NCBI RefSeq assembly: GCF_002251385.1
Contig: NZ_NPJJ01000026.1
Coordinates: 28,993 to 92,992 of the forward strand
Source: Prevotella sp. P5-108
Lineage (GTDB): Bacteria; Bacteroidota; Bacteroidia; Bacteroidales; Bacteroidaceae
Direction of reading: 5' to 3'
DNA: 64,000 nt
Part shown: positions 28,362 through 37,067 of the stretch, one piece after another
How positions within the stretch are numbered: position 1 is the first letter of the stretch
Layout: every line of letters begins with the position of its first letter
Translations under genes and position numbers: made by a program
Notes under the pieces: model-generated
What the model saw: the letters and a program-made list of their open reading frames with translations, nothing else
Databases searched by the model: none
Told to the model about the DNA's origin: nothing

Positions 28362-29033
28362 CTATTTGGATGGCTTGACGATGTATTCGGTTCTCTCTAT
28401 ATGCGTCAAGCCCATCGCCCGTAGCTCGTCGACGCTCCGCTCTACATCGGTATCGGTGTTGAAGTCGGGGATGAGCGGCACCTTGACCCTAATCTTCTCT
28501 TCGGGCACCAGCTTCATGAGTTCGGCGAGCCGCTCCTTGACTACCGGTTCGGCGGAGGTGTATTCCCTGTAGATATAGCTGTTCATATCCTTGACATCGA
28601 CTATCCACTCGTCGATATGGGGTGCCAGTGCCTCTATGGCATCGGTGGTGCAGCACAGCGAGCTTTCTATCGTGAACCTCCAGTGGCTGGGGCAGAGCGG
28701 GATGAAGGCTGTGATGAACGCGTGCTGCGTCGTGGGCTCGCCGCCACCGAAGCAGATGCCTCCGCCCGTGGTCTGGAAGTAGATATTGTCCATCTTCACC
28801 ATCTCGTAGAGTTCCAGTGGCGTGACCCAGTGTATTCCGGGCGTCAGGGTGTGGCCTTCGCTGCCGTCGCCGTTGCCGCCCACATCGTAGTGGCAGCGGT
28901 CGTTGAGGCAATACCTGCACTTCAGCGGGCAGCCCATCATTGCGACCAGGGTGGTGATGCCCTTGCCGTCGGTTCCCATGCGCAGCCGGCTGATGCCGAA
29001 TATGGCAATCTTCTTATCCTTTATGTCTGTCAT
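28362..29033 (-). CDS. Radical SAM protein, glycyl-radical-activase-like
   Basis: 223-aa SAM-dependent iron-sulfur protein. The radical SAM cysteine motif CX3CX2C is visible as GCPLKCRYC near residue 35-43 and the SAM-binding GGE block as GGGICFGGGEPTTQ near 94. The size and the motif set resemble short pyruvate-formate-lyase-activating-enzyme-like proteins without the ferredoxin-like insert. The frame is open to 29144, but the start at 29033 (MTDIKDKKIAIFG) is preferred because the extra residues are unlike the family and include an upstream ATG in poor context. No glycyl radical enzyme is nearby, so the substrate is unknown. It stands alone, convergent with ispH. Confidence 0.85.
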   Translation of the reverse strand: MTDIKDKKIAIFGISRLRMGTDGKGITTLVAMMGCPLKCRYCLNDRCHYDVGGNGDGSEGHTLTPGIHWVTPLELYEMVKMDNIYFQTTGGGICFGGGEPTTQHAFITAFIPLCPSHWRFTIESSLCCTTDAIEALAPHIDEWIVDVKDMNSYIYREYTSAEPVVKERLAELMKLVPEEKIRVKVPLIPDFNTDTDVERSVDELRAMGLTHIERTEYIVKPSK

Positions 29034-29448
29034 GATTATGGCTTTATCTGAGTAGGCAGTAAGCTGCTTGCCGACAAATTTACACATTATTACAATAATA
29101 GCATTGGTTTCGCTCCGTTTTTTTTCGTATGATAGATTTGTCATTCATGGCACGATACGTGTAATGCACATCACGAATTATATCATTGGCACCTTGAATT
29201 TGTCATTTCATACTTTGAAGTCGGAAAAAAGATAACCCCCAGTCGTTTATCTGTCTGATTGTGGATAAAAGAGGCCGTCTTTCTTGGCAACATATCGGTC
29301 ATATTGGCAACAAAACGGACAAAAACGCGCGAAATGACCACTTGTGTCCGTTTTATTTTTATCTTTGTCTGATATATGTCTTGTTGTTTTTACCCTATTG
29401 GCTAATTTTGCCACAGTTAAAAACCAACAACCTAACATAGTAACTAAA
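29034..29448. other. Intergenic region with divergent promoters
   Basis: A 415-bp A+T-rich gap between the radical SAM gene (leftward) and the small secreted protein (rightward). Apart from the rightward promoter at 29381-29410 I see no gene, RNA or repeat in it. Confidence 0.6.
29381..29410 (+). promoter_or_regulatory. Bacteroidota promoter of the GH2 operon
   Basis: TTG at 29381-29383, a 19-bp spacer and TAATTTTG at 29403-29410 form a near-ideal Bacteroidota promoter, 39 bp upstream of the ATG at 29449. Confidence 0.85.
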
Positions 29449-29784
29449 ATGTACGCAATCTTAAGACAACTGAAGAGAAGCTATCTTCTCGTGGCATTGT
29501 TGCTCATGGGCTGTCTGCCAGTCTTGGCACAGACTCGAACCATCCAGGGTAAAGTGACAGATGCACAAAATGGTGCCCCCCTCATCGGCGCCTCGGTAGT
29601 GGTGACTGTCTACGTGGGTGAGAGCAAGGATGACCAACAGGCCAACTACGGTTCGGACCCTTCAGACCTCTTCAAGCTGTCTACAGCCGACGGCAACTGG
29701 AACATCTGGTTCAAGGACGATGTCAACGGCACCGAGGTGACCGTCACCGCCGACCTCAACGCCATGACCTGGAAATACGAATAA
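29449..29784 (+). CDS. Small secreted carboxypeptidase-regulatory-like domain protein
   Basis: 111-aa exported protein. After the signal peptide (LVALLLMGCLPVLAQ) it opens with TIQGKVTDAQNGAPLIGASV, the consensus of the beta-sandwich domain that starts SusC-type receptors, then diverges (DPSDLFKLSTADGNWNIWF) and stops. It could be a domain that stands alone or the relic of a lost SusC gene. No plug or barrel sequence follows. The start at 29449 is chosen over an upstream open frame because it gives a clean signal peptide behind a good promoter. The GH2 gene begins 31 bp downstream. Confidence 0.75.
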   Translation: MYAILRQLKRSYLLVALLLMGCLPVLAQTRTIQGKVTDAQNGAPLIGASVVVTVYVGESKDDQQANYGSDPSDLFKLSTADGNWNIWFKDDVNGTEVTVTADLNAMTWKYE

Positions 29785-29815
29785 TACAACAACCGACTAA
29801 CAATTACAGACAACA

Positions 29816-32293
29816 ATGAAAAATATAATAGCAAAAGCCCTGCTGCTGGCTTCCACACTTATGTTGGCCCTCTCCACGGGGTGCCGGGCCCAGGTAAGCC
29901 GTGTTATCGACCTCCCCGACTGGGATTTCTCACGCGACGGCCAGTCGTGGCAACCCGTCCGGGTGCCCCACGATTGGGCTATATCGGGGCCTTTCGACAA
30001 GAAGTGGGATCTGCAGATGGTCGCCATCGAGCAGAACGGCGAGACCGAGAAGACCGAGAAGTCGGGCCGCTCGGGCGCGCTGCCCTGGATAGGTGAGGGA
30101 TATTACCGCATGCGTCTGGCGCTGCCCAAGGGCTACAAGCGCGCCGTACTGGTGTTCGACGGAGCTATGAGCGAACCCGTGGTGAGCGTCAACGGGCGTG
30201 AGGCAGGCCGCTGGGCCTATGGCTACAACGCCTTCCGCATCGACATCACATCCTTTGTCAAGTTTGGCTCCAAGGACAATCTTGTCGAGGTGCATCTCAA
30301 CAACTGCGAAGAGAGCTCGCGCTGGTATCCTGGTGGCGGTCTCTACCGTCCGGTCCATGTCGAGCTCTATGGCGATGCCGCCTTCTCTCCCTGGGACACC
30401 TATGTGCGCACCCTCAGTGCCACCCGCGATGAGGCCCAGGTCGAGGTGAGCGCTCTGCTTCAAGGCAATATGGGCAAGCGTGGCTACACCGTGGTCTCTC
30501 TGGCCGATGCCGAGGGTAGGGTGGTGGCTGCCGACACGCTGCAGGGCAACGCCCCCCAGTTCCAGACCACGCTCCGTGTGGTCGAGCCCCGACTCTGGTC
30601 GCCCGAGTCGCCCACGCTCTATCGGCTCAGCCTCGCCCGCTATGAGGGGCGCCGCCTGGTCGATGTGCAGACCGTCAAGACCGGCATACGCACCATCTCG
30701 GTGAGCCGCGAACACGGCTTCCAGCTCAATGGCGTGAGCCGTAAGATTAAGGGAGTGTGTCTCCACCACGACCTCGGCCCCCTCGGCGCTGCCGAAAACA
30801 AGGCTGCCCTCATCCGCCAGATTAAGATGATGAAGGCCATGGGTTGCGACGCCATCCGCACAGCCCACAACATGCCTTCTACCATGCAGATGGAGCTCTG
30901 CGACTCGCTCGGCATGATGGTTATGGCCGAGAGCTTCGACATGTGGGTCTATCCCAAGTGCAAGAACGGCTACGCCCGTTTCTTCGAGGAGTGGGGCGAC
31001 AGAGACATCACCAATCTGGTGAAGCACCACCGCAACCACCCCAGCATCATCATGTGGAGTATAGGCAACGAGATACCCGAGCAGTGGAGCAAAGAGGGCG
31101 TTGCCATCGCCCGCCGTCTGCAGGACCTCTGCCACCAGTACGACCCCTCGCGCCCTGTCACCCAGGGCATGGACCGGGCCGAAGAATCCTTGGCCTCAGG
31201 TTTCGCCCAGGTGATGGATGTGCCGGGTTTCAACTACCGCGTTCACAAGTATTACAACAATATGGCACAGTTGCCCCAGGGTTTTCTGCTCGGGTCTGAG
31301 ACGGCATCGACCGTGAGCTCGCGCGGAGTATACAAGTTCCCGGTAAGGGTAGGGGCGCACAACAACAATCCCTATCCCGACGGCCAGTGTTCGAGTTACG
31401 ACACCGAGTATTGCTCGTGGAGCAATCTGCCCGACGACGACTGGCAGATGCAGGATGACCACAGCTGGGTTATCGGCGAGTTTGTGTGGACAGGCTACGA
31501 CTATCTGGGCGAGCCCACGCCCTATGACACCTACTGGCCTTCGCGCAGCAGCTATTTTGGTATCTGCGACCTGGCTGGACTGCCCAAAGACCGCTATTAC
31601 ATGTATCGTGCCCACTGGAATGGTCGTGTACACACCACCCATCTGCTGCCCCACTGGAACTGGAGCGGGCGTGAGGGAGAGCCTACACCCGTATACTGCT
31701 ACACCGACGGCGTCGAGGGCGAGCTCTTCGTCAACGGCAAGAGCCAGGGGCGTGTGCGCAAGGACCCGACAAGCCGTCTCGACCGTTACCGCCTCAGATG
31801 GAACGACGTGAGATACGAACCCGGCGAGATACGCGTGGTCACCTACAACCAGTATGGAGAAAAGGTGGGCGAAGACTGTCGCCGTACAGCCGGAGAGCCA
31901 TCGCAGATACGCCTCGAGGTAGACTGCCCCGACCACGTTTCTACCGGCGTGGCGTGCTTGGTCGAGGGCTGCGACCACAACCATGATGCCTCCCTCAACG
32001 CCGACGGTCACGACCTGGCCTTCATCACGGTCAGCATGCTCGATGCCGATGGCAACGAGTGTCCGCTTGCCGACGACGAGCTCACCTTCGAGGTCAGCGG
32101 CGCCGGAGAGTTCAAGGCGGCATGCAACGGCGATGCCACCTCGCTCGAGTCGTTTACCCAGCCCCGCATGCGGCTCTTCTCGGGCAAGCTGGTACTCATC
32201 GTCCAGAGCCTGAAGCAGGCGGGCGAGGTCACCGTGAGGGTCAGAAGCGCTGCCCGCAATATCGAGAAAACCGTTACTTTGAAAGTCGGTTGA
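29816..32293 (+). CDS. GH2 beta-galactosidase-like glycoside hydrolase
   Basis: 825-aa exported enzyme, probably a lipoprotein (signal LMLALSTGC). Domain order is the GH2 one: sugar-binding jelly roll (WQPVRVPHDWAISGPF, then RWYPGGGLYRPV), immunoglobulin-like domain, TIM barrel from about residue 300, then C-terminal beta domains. The acid/base Glu is in MWSIGNEIPEQW (about residue 418) and the nucleophile Glu in LLGSETAST (about 494). A beta-galactosidase or related beta-glycosidase activity is likely; exact linkage cannot be told. It is in one transcript with the small protein upstream, and the AraC-type sensor regulator follows after 56 bp and may control it. Confidence 0.92.
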   Translation: MKNIIAKALLLASTLMLALSTGCRAQVSRVIDLPDWDFSRDGQSWQPVRVPHDWAISGPFDKKWDLQMVAIEQNGETEKTEKSGRSGALPWIGEGYYRMRLALPKGYKRAVLVFDGAMSEPVVSVNGREAGRWAYGYNAFRIDITSFVKFGSKDNLVEVHLNNCEESSRWYPGGGLYRPVHVELYGDAAFSPWDTYVRTLSATRDEAQVEVSALLQGNMGKRGYTVVSLADAEGRVVAADTLQGNAPQFQTTLRVVEPRLWSPESPTLYRLSLARYEGRRLVDVQTVKTGIRTISVSREHGFQLNGVSRKIKGVCLHHDLGPLGAAENKAALIRQIKMMKAMGCDAIRTAHNMPSTMQMELCDSLGMMVMAESFDMWVYPKCKNGYARFFEEWGDRDITNLVKHHRNHPSIIMWSIGNEIPEQWSKEGVAIARRLQDLCHQYDPSRPVTQGMDRAEESLASGFAQVMDVPGFNYRVHKYYNNMAQLPQGFLLGSETASTVSSRGVYKFPVRVGAHNNNPYPDGQCSSYDTEYCSWSNLPDDDWQMQDDHSWVIGEFVWTGYDYLGEPTPYDTYWPSRSSYFGICDLAGLPKDRYYMYRAHWNGRVHTTHLLPHWNWSGREGEPTPVYCYTDGVEGELFVNGKSQGRVRKDPTSRLDRYRLRWNDVRYEPGEIRVVTYNQYGEKVGEDCRRTAGEPSQIRLEVDCPDHVSTGVACLVEGCDHNHDASLNADGHDLAFITVSMLDADGNECPLADDELTFEVSGAGEFKAACNGDATSLESFTQPRMRLFSGKLVLIVQSLKQAGEVTVRVRSAARNIEKTVTLKVG

Positions 32294-32349
32294 TTTTTTC
32301 TTGCCAATATGTTTGCCAGTGTGCTTTTTAATGCGTATTTTTGTTGTAT

Positions 32350-35187
32350 ATGAAGCAGACTATCAGACATATTGGCATGTTTATATTCATGCACATCATC
32401 TGTTGTGCGCTCCATGCACAACGGTTTACCAACATCACGCTCGACGGAGCGCAGACCATCTACGCCATCATGCAGGACAGTCAGGGCCTGATGTGGATAG
32501 GTACCGATGCCGGACTCTTCAGCTACGACGGGTACCACGGCTATCGCCACTTCGGCGACTGTACGGTGGCCAATACGCGCGTAAATGCTCTGGCGCAGCA
32601 GTCCAATATGCTCTATCTTGCCACCGCCAACGGTCTGCAGGCCTTCGACCTCGACACCTATGCCTATAGACCCAGTACCGCCACTGCTGCGGGCACTACC
32701 ACTACCCGCAAGACTCCCACCGAGCTGCGCGTCATCGACCTGCGTCATGGCAGCGACGGCTATGGCAGCGATGTCTACGCCCTGCTTCCCACGCGGAGAG
32801 GGCTGCTCAAGGGCACCATCTCCGGACTCTATCTCGGCCGTAGGCAGATAGCCTTCTGCCAGGGCACCCAGCCACTGGTCAACGCCCTTGCCTACGATGC
32901 CCACCGCCGCTGCTACTGGATAGGCACCGAGGGCGCCCTCTACCGCGCCGACCTGCAGTTGAAGTCGTTTACCCGTATCGACGCCCTCAACGGTCACTCC
33001 ATCAAGTGCTTTGCCCTTGCTGCCAACGGCACCCTGTATATTGGCACCGACGACGGACTCTTCTCCATGGCTGTCAGTGGTACCATCAGCCACTATCAGC
33101 ACGACTCCCACGACGCCTCGTCTATCCCCAACAACATCGTGTGGGCATGCTATGTCGACAAGTGGCAGAATGTGTGGATAGGAACCGACAACGGGCTGTC
33201 GCGCCTGTCGTCCCATACCTATTATATATATACTCCGCTCTACAAGGCTACCCTGTCTAATGAGGGCAACTGTCTGCACGCTCTCTGCCAGACGCGCGAC
33301 GGCGAATGGTGGATGGGTGGCACCAATGGCGTGATAAGACAGGGCAAGGCATGGTATCGGCAGAACAACAGCCAGCACCCGCTGAGCCACAACCGCGTGC
33401 GCAAAATCTATCAAGACCGCGAGGGCGGCGTCTGGGTGTGTACCGACCACGGCATCAACCTCTATGACAGCCGCTCGGGCCAGATGCGCAACTTCATCGT
33501 CTACGACCCCACGCGCAGATACTCCACAGCGTGGGCTTATGATATACTCCAAGACCGGCAGGGACGCATGTGGATGGCGTCATACATGGGCGGCATCTTC
33601 GTCGTAGACCGCCAGCGGCTCGTGCAGACCGTCACTGCAGCCACGGCTTCATCGCCGTCGGCTACGGCTACGCTCGTGGCCGATGTGCATCTTGCCGACC
33701 ACGGCGCCAATGCCCTCTCGGCGCTGCATGTGGGCCAGTTGGTAACCGATGCCCAGGGTATGGTGTGGGCTTCGACCGGCAACCACGTAGACCGCATCAA
33801 TCCCAAGACCATGAAGATCGAGGCTGTGCCCGCGGACGATGTGGTCAACTATATCATGGCCGATGCCCGTGGCAATGTGTGGATGGGCAGCAATGGCAAG
33901 GTGAGATGCTATGTCATGGAGGGCAAAGCCACATGGCCCGTCAAGCCCCGCGAGTGGCAGATAGGCGGCAAGGTGGCATGTATGAGCGATGTCGACGGGC
34001 ACACCTGGGTGGTGAGCGGCCAGGAGTGCTGTGTCATCGGCCTCGACGGCAAGAGTTTCAGATTCAAGATACCCCAGGACATCACGCCCATGACCATCTA
34101 CTATTCGCCCACGCAGCGCCAGGTGGTGATGGGTGGCAATGACGGCTATGTGACGCTCAATGCCGACGCGCCCACAGCGAGCGTCCATCCCCGGAGGCTC
34201 ATGCTCGCTGGCGTGATGGTCAATGGCCGCCAGCTGCAGGGGGCTATGGCCGACGGTCGGGCAGCCGGCAGCGACGACGGTCGTGTGAAAACCCTCGAGC
34301 AGGCTCCGCGTACCATGGACAGACTGGTGATAGAGAGCGACGAGAACAACTTCACGCTGCAGCTTACCGACCTGCCCTTCTCAGACCATCCCTCGGCGGT
34401 CTATGCCTATCGCCTCGAGGGCAGCGACCACGACTGGCAGTATATGACGCATCGCAATCTGGACATAAGTTACAACGGCCTGCCCCATGGTAGCTATCAT
34501 CTCACGGTGCATGCCGTTGAAGGCGAGGGCAATATCGGCGACGAGGTCTACAGGCTCGACATATCGATACTGCCACCATGGTATCTCTCGCTCTGGGCCA
34601 AACTCGTCTACACCCTGCTGGCTGCCGCCATCGCCTGGGGTAGCCTCAAGTTTGTGTGGGTCAGAAAGCGACTGGCAGAGGAGCGCCGCCAGAAGGCGGA
34701 GATACTCGAGCAGGTCGACGCACGTATGAGTTTCTTCAACCGACTGGCCGAAGACCTGAAGAGCGCGGTGGGTCATCGCTCTTTTGATGAGATACTCGAC
34801 CTCACCAACAGCTATCTGGGCATCCAGGCAGAAAAGGTGGAAATCGAGGAACCCGAGTTGAGCCCCGCGGACCAGCGTCTGCTCACGGAAATCAACGAGG
34901 CGATAGAAGCCCACATGATAGACTCAGACTTCAACGTCACCACCCTGCAGGAAATCGTGGGCATGGGTGGCAAGCAGCTCTACCGCAAGCTCAAGGCGAT
35001 GACCGGCAAGACGCCCGTGGAGTATATCCGCGACATACGCATGCACAAGGCGGCGCTCATGCTCAAGGAGGGCAAGTTCAGCGTGTCGGAGGTGATGTAT
35101 ACAGTGGGCTTCTCCAACAGCAGCTACTTCTCCAAGTGCTTCTCCAAGGCGTATGGCACCACTCCCACTGAGTATATGAAGAGATAA
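32350..35187 (+). CDS. Propeller sensor with periplasmic Y_Y_Y domain and AraC DNA-binding domain, no kinase
   Basis: 945 aa. Signal peptide, then a two-component-regulator-type beta-propeller with repeated blocks such as QGLMWIGTDAGLFSYDG and GGVWVCTDHGINLYDS. A Y_Y_Y domain (YAYRLEGSDHDWQYM near residue 680), one membrane helix (LVYTLLAAAIAWGSLKFVW, about 755-773), a short coiled coil, and a C-terminal AraC HTH (TTLQEIVGMGGKQLYRKLK ... GFSNSSYFSKCFSKAYG) complete it. Full hybrid two-component systems of Bacteroidota are about 1300-1400 aa; here the HATPase and receiver modules are absent. ARMSFFNRLAEDLKSAV aligns with the kinase dimerisation helix, with Glu where the phospho-His should be. 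ATG 32350 is preferred to the TTG at 32341. It probably senses a glycan and regulates the GH2 gene upstream. Confidence 0.87.
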   Translation: MKQTIRHIGMFIFMHIICCALHAQRFTNITLDGAQTIYAIMQDSQGLMWIGTDAGLFSYDGYHGYRHFGDCTVANTRVNALAQQSNMLYLATANGLQAFDLDTYAYRPSTATAAGTTTTRKTPTELRVIDLRHGSDGYGSDVYALLPTRRGLLKGTISGLYLGRRQIAFCQGTQPLVNALAYDAHRRCYWIGTEGALYRADLQLKSFTRIDALNGHSIKCFALAANGTLYIGTDDGLFSMAVSGTISHYQHDSHDASSIPNNIVWACYVDKWQNVWIGTDNGLSRLSSHTYYIYTPLYKATLSNEGNCLHALCQTRDGEWWMGGTNGVIRQGKAWYRQNNSQHPLSHNRVRKIYQDREGGVWVCTDHGINLYDSRSGQMRNFIVYDPTRRYSTAWAYDILQDRQGRMWMASYMGGIFVVDRQRLVQTVTAATASSPSATATLVADVHLADHGANALSALHVGQLVTDAQGMVWASTGNHVDRINPKTMKIEAVPADDVVNYIMADARGNVWMGSNGKVRCYVMEGKATWPVKPREWQIGGKVACMSDVDGHTWVVSGQECCVIGLDGKSFRFKIPQDITPMTIYYSPTQRQVVMGGNDGYVTLNADAPTASVHPRRLMLAGVMVNGRQLQGAMADGRAAGSDDGRVKTLEQAPRTMDRLVIESDENNFTLQLTDLPFSDHPSAVYAYRLEGSDHDWQYMTHRNLDISYNGLPHGSYHLTVHAVEGEGNIGDEVYRLDISILPPWYLSLWAKLVYTLLAAAIAWGSLKFVWVRKRLAEERRQKAEILEQVDARMSFFNRLAEDLKSAVGHRSFDEILDLTNSYLGIQAEKVEIEEPELSPADQRLLTEINEAIEAHMIDSDFNVTTLQEIVGMGGKQLYRKLKAMTGKTPVEYIRDIRMHKAALMLKEGKFSVSEVMYTVGFSNSSYFSKCFSKAYGTTPTEYMKR

Positions 35188-35253
35188 CCACCGTCTCTGC
35201 CCTCTCCGCCGTCAGGCAGGCTGTGGAGCAGGGTAGCGGCGTAGACTTTAGCA

Positions 35254-35402
35254 TAGATGTTTGCAGCCAAGAGGGCAGCAAGCATCTTTTTTTGTCCATG
35301 TTTGCAGCGATAAGTGTTGTATGCGCCTTTGCTTGGTCCATGCTTGCAGCGGAAAAAGTCGTAATCACCTTTTCTTAGTCCATCTTTGCAGCGGCAGGAA
35401 AG
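35254..35402. repeat. 42-bp imperfect tandem repeat
   Basis: Units start at 35254, 35295, 35337 and 35379 (41, 42, 42 and a partial unit). Each begins TCCATGTTTGCAGC or close to it and ends in a CTTTT or CTTTG run; the interior is variable. It lies 66 bp after the regulator stop codon. A minus-strand frame runs through it but has no family resemblance, so I see no gene here. Confidence 0.75.
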
Positions 35403-35498
35403 GCAGACGCCGTCATGGAGCCTAGTGCTGCATCGCTGTGGGTTGTAGTTGAATATCGTGTAAGCCGTCGATAATAAGCGAGTTCATGGCGGTTGCCG

Positions 35499-35586
35499 GT
35501 TCGTGCCTTATGATACGAGTTCACGTATCATATGTTACGAGCCTACGTATCATAAGGCACGAGGTCTCGTGTCATAAGTTACGAGC
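35499..35586. repeat. Array of four 22-bp near-palindromic units (copy 2 of 3)
   Basis: Units at 35499-35520, 35521-35542, 35543-35564 and 35565-35586, with no spacers. They show the same invariant CGT(4-6), C9, G14, ACG(17-19) pattern as the arrays at 10456 and 54750. The array sits 110 bp upstream of the sigma-factor promoter and 97 bp after the 42-bp repeats. Confidence 0.9.
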
Positions 35587-35696
35587 CGCCCATGGTGGTC
35601 ACGGCGCCGCTAATGGTAATGCCCGCAGCGCTGTCATCGGTTGCGAGTCGTCTGAGTCGTACTATTGTCTTTTTATATCTAAATTCCCTGCTTTTG

Positions 35697-35728
35697 TTTG
35701 TGGTTGCGACATTTATTTATTAACTTTG
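35697..35728 (+). promoter_or_regulatory. Promoter of the ECF sigma factor operon
   Basis: TTTG at 35697-35700, a 20-bp spacer and TAACTTTG at 35721-35728 match the housekeeping Bacteroidota consensus. The predicted start is about 35735, giving a leader of roughly 155 nt before the sigma factor ATG. Confidence 0.75.
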
Positions 35729-35744
35729 TCGCAAATCTTGCGAC
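35704..35744 (+). promoter_or_regulatory. Candidate operator built of TTGCGAC half-sites over the sigma promoter
   Basis: TTGCGAC lies at 35704-35710, inside the promoter spacer. GTCGCAA at 35728-35734 and TTGCGAC at 35738-35744 form a perfect 7-bp inverted repeat with a 3-nt centre at the expected transcription start. A repressor or autoregulator bound here would overlap both promoter elements. The binding protein is unknown. Confidence 0.5.
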
Positions 35745-35818
35745 GTTTTCTGCGGTTTATCGTTGCATCCATAATGCTATGCTTGACCATCTGGTTGGCT
35801 TAGTAGACAACTATAAAG

Positions 35819-35857
35819 AAAAAGTCTGGTTGCTCTGGTAGCGAAACCAGGCTTTTT
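35819..35857 (+). terminator. Hairpin with T-run in the sigma factor leader
   Basis: A 13-bp stem with one G-T pair (35819-35831 with 35845-35857) ends in TTTTT. It lies between the promoter and the sigma gene, 34 bp before the ATG, so it would act as an attenuator on the operon, or as a terminator of a short leader RNA. Confidence 0.6.
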
Positions 35858-35890
35858 GTGTTATTATAGTAGTAACAAATCTTAGCGACG

Positions 35891-36385
35891 ATGGATATAC
35901 AAGAGTTCATACATGGTGTAGAGGGTCTGCGCAGCAATCTACTGAAGCAGGCAAGGCACTATCTGAACGACGCAGACGACGCAGAGGATGCCGTCCAGGA
36001 GACTCTTGTGAAGCTGTGGGTAGTCAGAGACCGTGTGGCAGAAGCCTCGAAGATGAGGAATATGGCTGCCGTGGTTTGCCGGAACGTATCGCTCAACATG
36101 CTGCGCGACAAGCGGCAGACTGTCTCTATCGATGGGGCATGGGAGGTGGCCTCGCACGCCAATCCGGAGATACAGCTGGAGGAACGGGAGGGACAGCAAC
36201 GGCTGCAACGTAATATTCAGGCGCTCACAGACAAGCAACGGGCAATGCTCAGGATGCGCAATGTGGAGAATATGCAGTATGCGGATATCGCCAAGATAAT
36301 GGGAACGTCGGAGTCGTCGGTCCGGGGCATGATAAGCAAGGCTCGGATGGCGCTCGTACAACTAATGAAAGGGACAGAGTTATGA
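35891..36385 (+). CDS. ECF-type RNA polymerase sigma-70 factor
   Basis: 164 aa, the usual ECF length. Region 2 is visible as HYLNDADDAEDAVQETLVKLW (residues about 24-44) and region 4 as ALTDKQRAMLRMRNVENMQY ... IAKIMGTSESSVRGMISKAR (about 112-155), with the helix-turn-helix that reads the -35-like site. It overlaps the next gene by 4 bp (ATGA), the normal coupling with a cognate anti-sigma factor. The leader carries a possible operator and a terminator-like hairpin. Its target genes are unknown; the plug-like third gene hints at envelope or nutrient signalling. Confidence 0.93.
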   Translation: MDIQEFIHGVEGLRSNLLKQARHYLNDADDAEDAVQETLVKLWVVRDRVAEASKMRNMAAVVCRNVSLNMLRDKRQTVSIDGAWEVASHANPEIQLEEREGQQRLQRNIQALTDKQRAMLRMRNVENMQYADIAKIMGTSESSVRGMISKARMALVQLMKGTEL

Positions 36386-37056
36386 TACAGACTAAGGAAA
36401 ACATAGGAAAACTTCTTGAAAGGTTTGTCCAAGGACTGACAACGGAGTCGGAAGAACAGCTGCTGTCGGACTACTTCAGCACGGCTGAGGCTATCCCCGA
36501 AGAGTGGATGGTGTTTAAGGAGCTGTTTGACAGCTTCTCTACCGATGTCTATGACTTCAGTGAGGATGAAAAGGACGCCATGCTGGCTCGGGTTCCCCGA
36601 AAGAAAGGCAAGAGCGTAACTCTGTGGATCTGGGCGGTGGCTGCCTGTGCCGTAGCGGTCATGGTAATCGCTATCCCCATGATGAGGAATAGCGGGGAGA
36701 TGGCTCAGAAGCCTGTGGCTGAGGTTAGGCGGCAGGCTGAGGTCAAGCGCGTAGTGGAGACCACGCCCAATGTGCCGCCCCAGAAGGTAGAACCTCGCGC
36801 AGAGACGGTTCCCAAACCCGCCAAGTCTGCTGGCAGACCGCAGGAGAAGCAGACCGAGCGCATCAGTACCCCAGAACTGCTGGAGGCGGTGGCTCTGTTG
36901 GCCGATGTGGTGCCCGATGATATCGTCATCTCTTCTCACGACGACGAGTTCAAGGTCAGTACCGTGTCAGACAACGGTAACTCCAACTCGTATATGCTCA
37001 GGCGGGGCTCGGGCGAGTCATCCATAGAATTGGTATCGCAATCCATAAACTTCTAA
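36382..37056 (+). CDS. Single-pass membrane anti-sigma factor (candidate)
   Basis: 224 aa with a cytoplasmic N-terminal helical part (about 1-76, beginning TKENIGKLLERFVQGLTTES), one membrane helix (LWIWAVAACAVAVMVIAIPM, about 79-98), a Pro-rich periplasmic linker (about 125-155) and a small C-terminal domain. The layout resembles Bacteroidota anti-sigma factors that bind their sigma factor at the inner membrane, but the N-terminus is not a plain zinc-binding ZAS domain. Position is the main evidence: it starts inside the last codons of the sigma gene. The gene after it begins 12 bp downstream, so all three should be co-transcribed. Confidence 0.72.
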   Translation: MIQTKENIGKLLERFVQGLTTESEEQLLSDYFSTAEAIPEEWMVFKELFDSFSTDVYDFSEDEKDAMLARVPRKKGKSVTLWIWAVAACAVAVMVIAIPMMRNSGEMAQKPVAEVRRQAEVKRVVETTPNVPPQKVEPRAETVPKPAKSAGRPQEKQTERISTPELLEAVALLADVVPDDIVISSHDDEFKVSTVSDNGNSNSYMLRRGSGESSIELVSQSINF

Positions 37057-37067
37057 ATCATATCAAA

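Noticed and set aside
28318..29051. Plus-strand frames opposite the radical SAM gene
   Set aside because: The minus strand carries intact radical SAM motifs; the plus frames have none.
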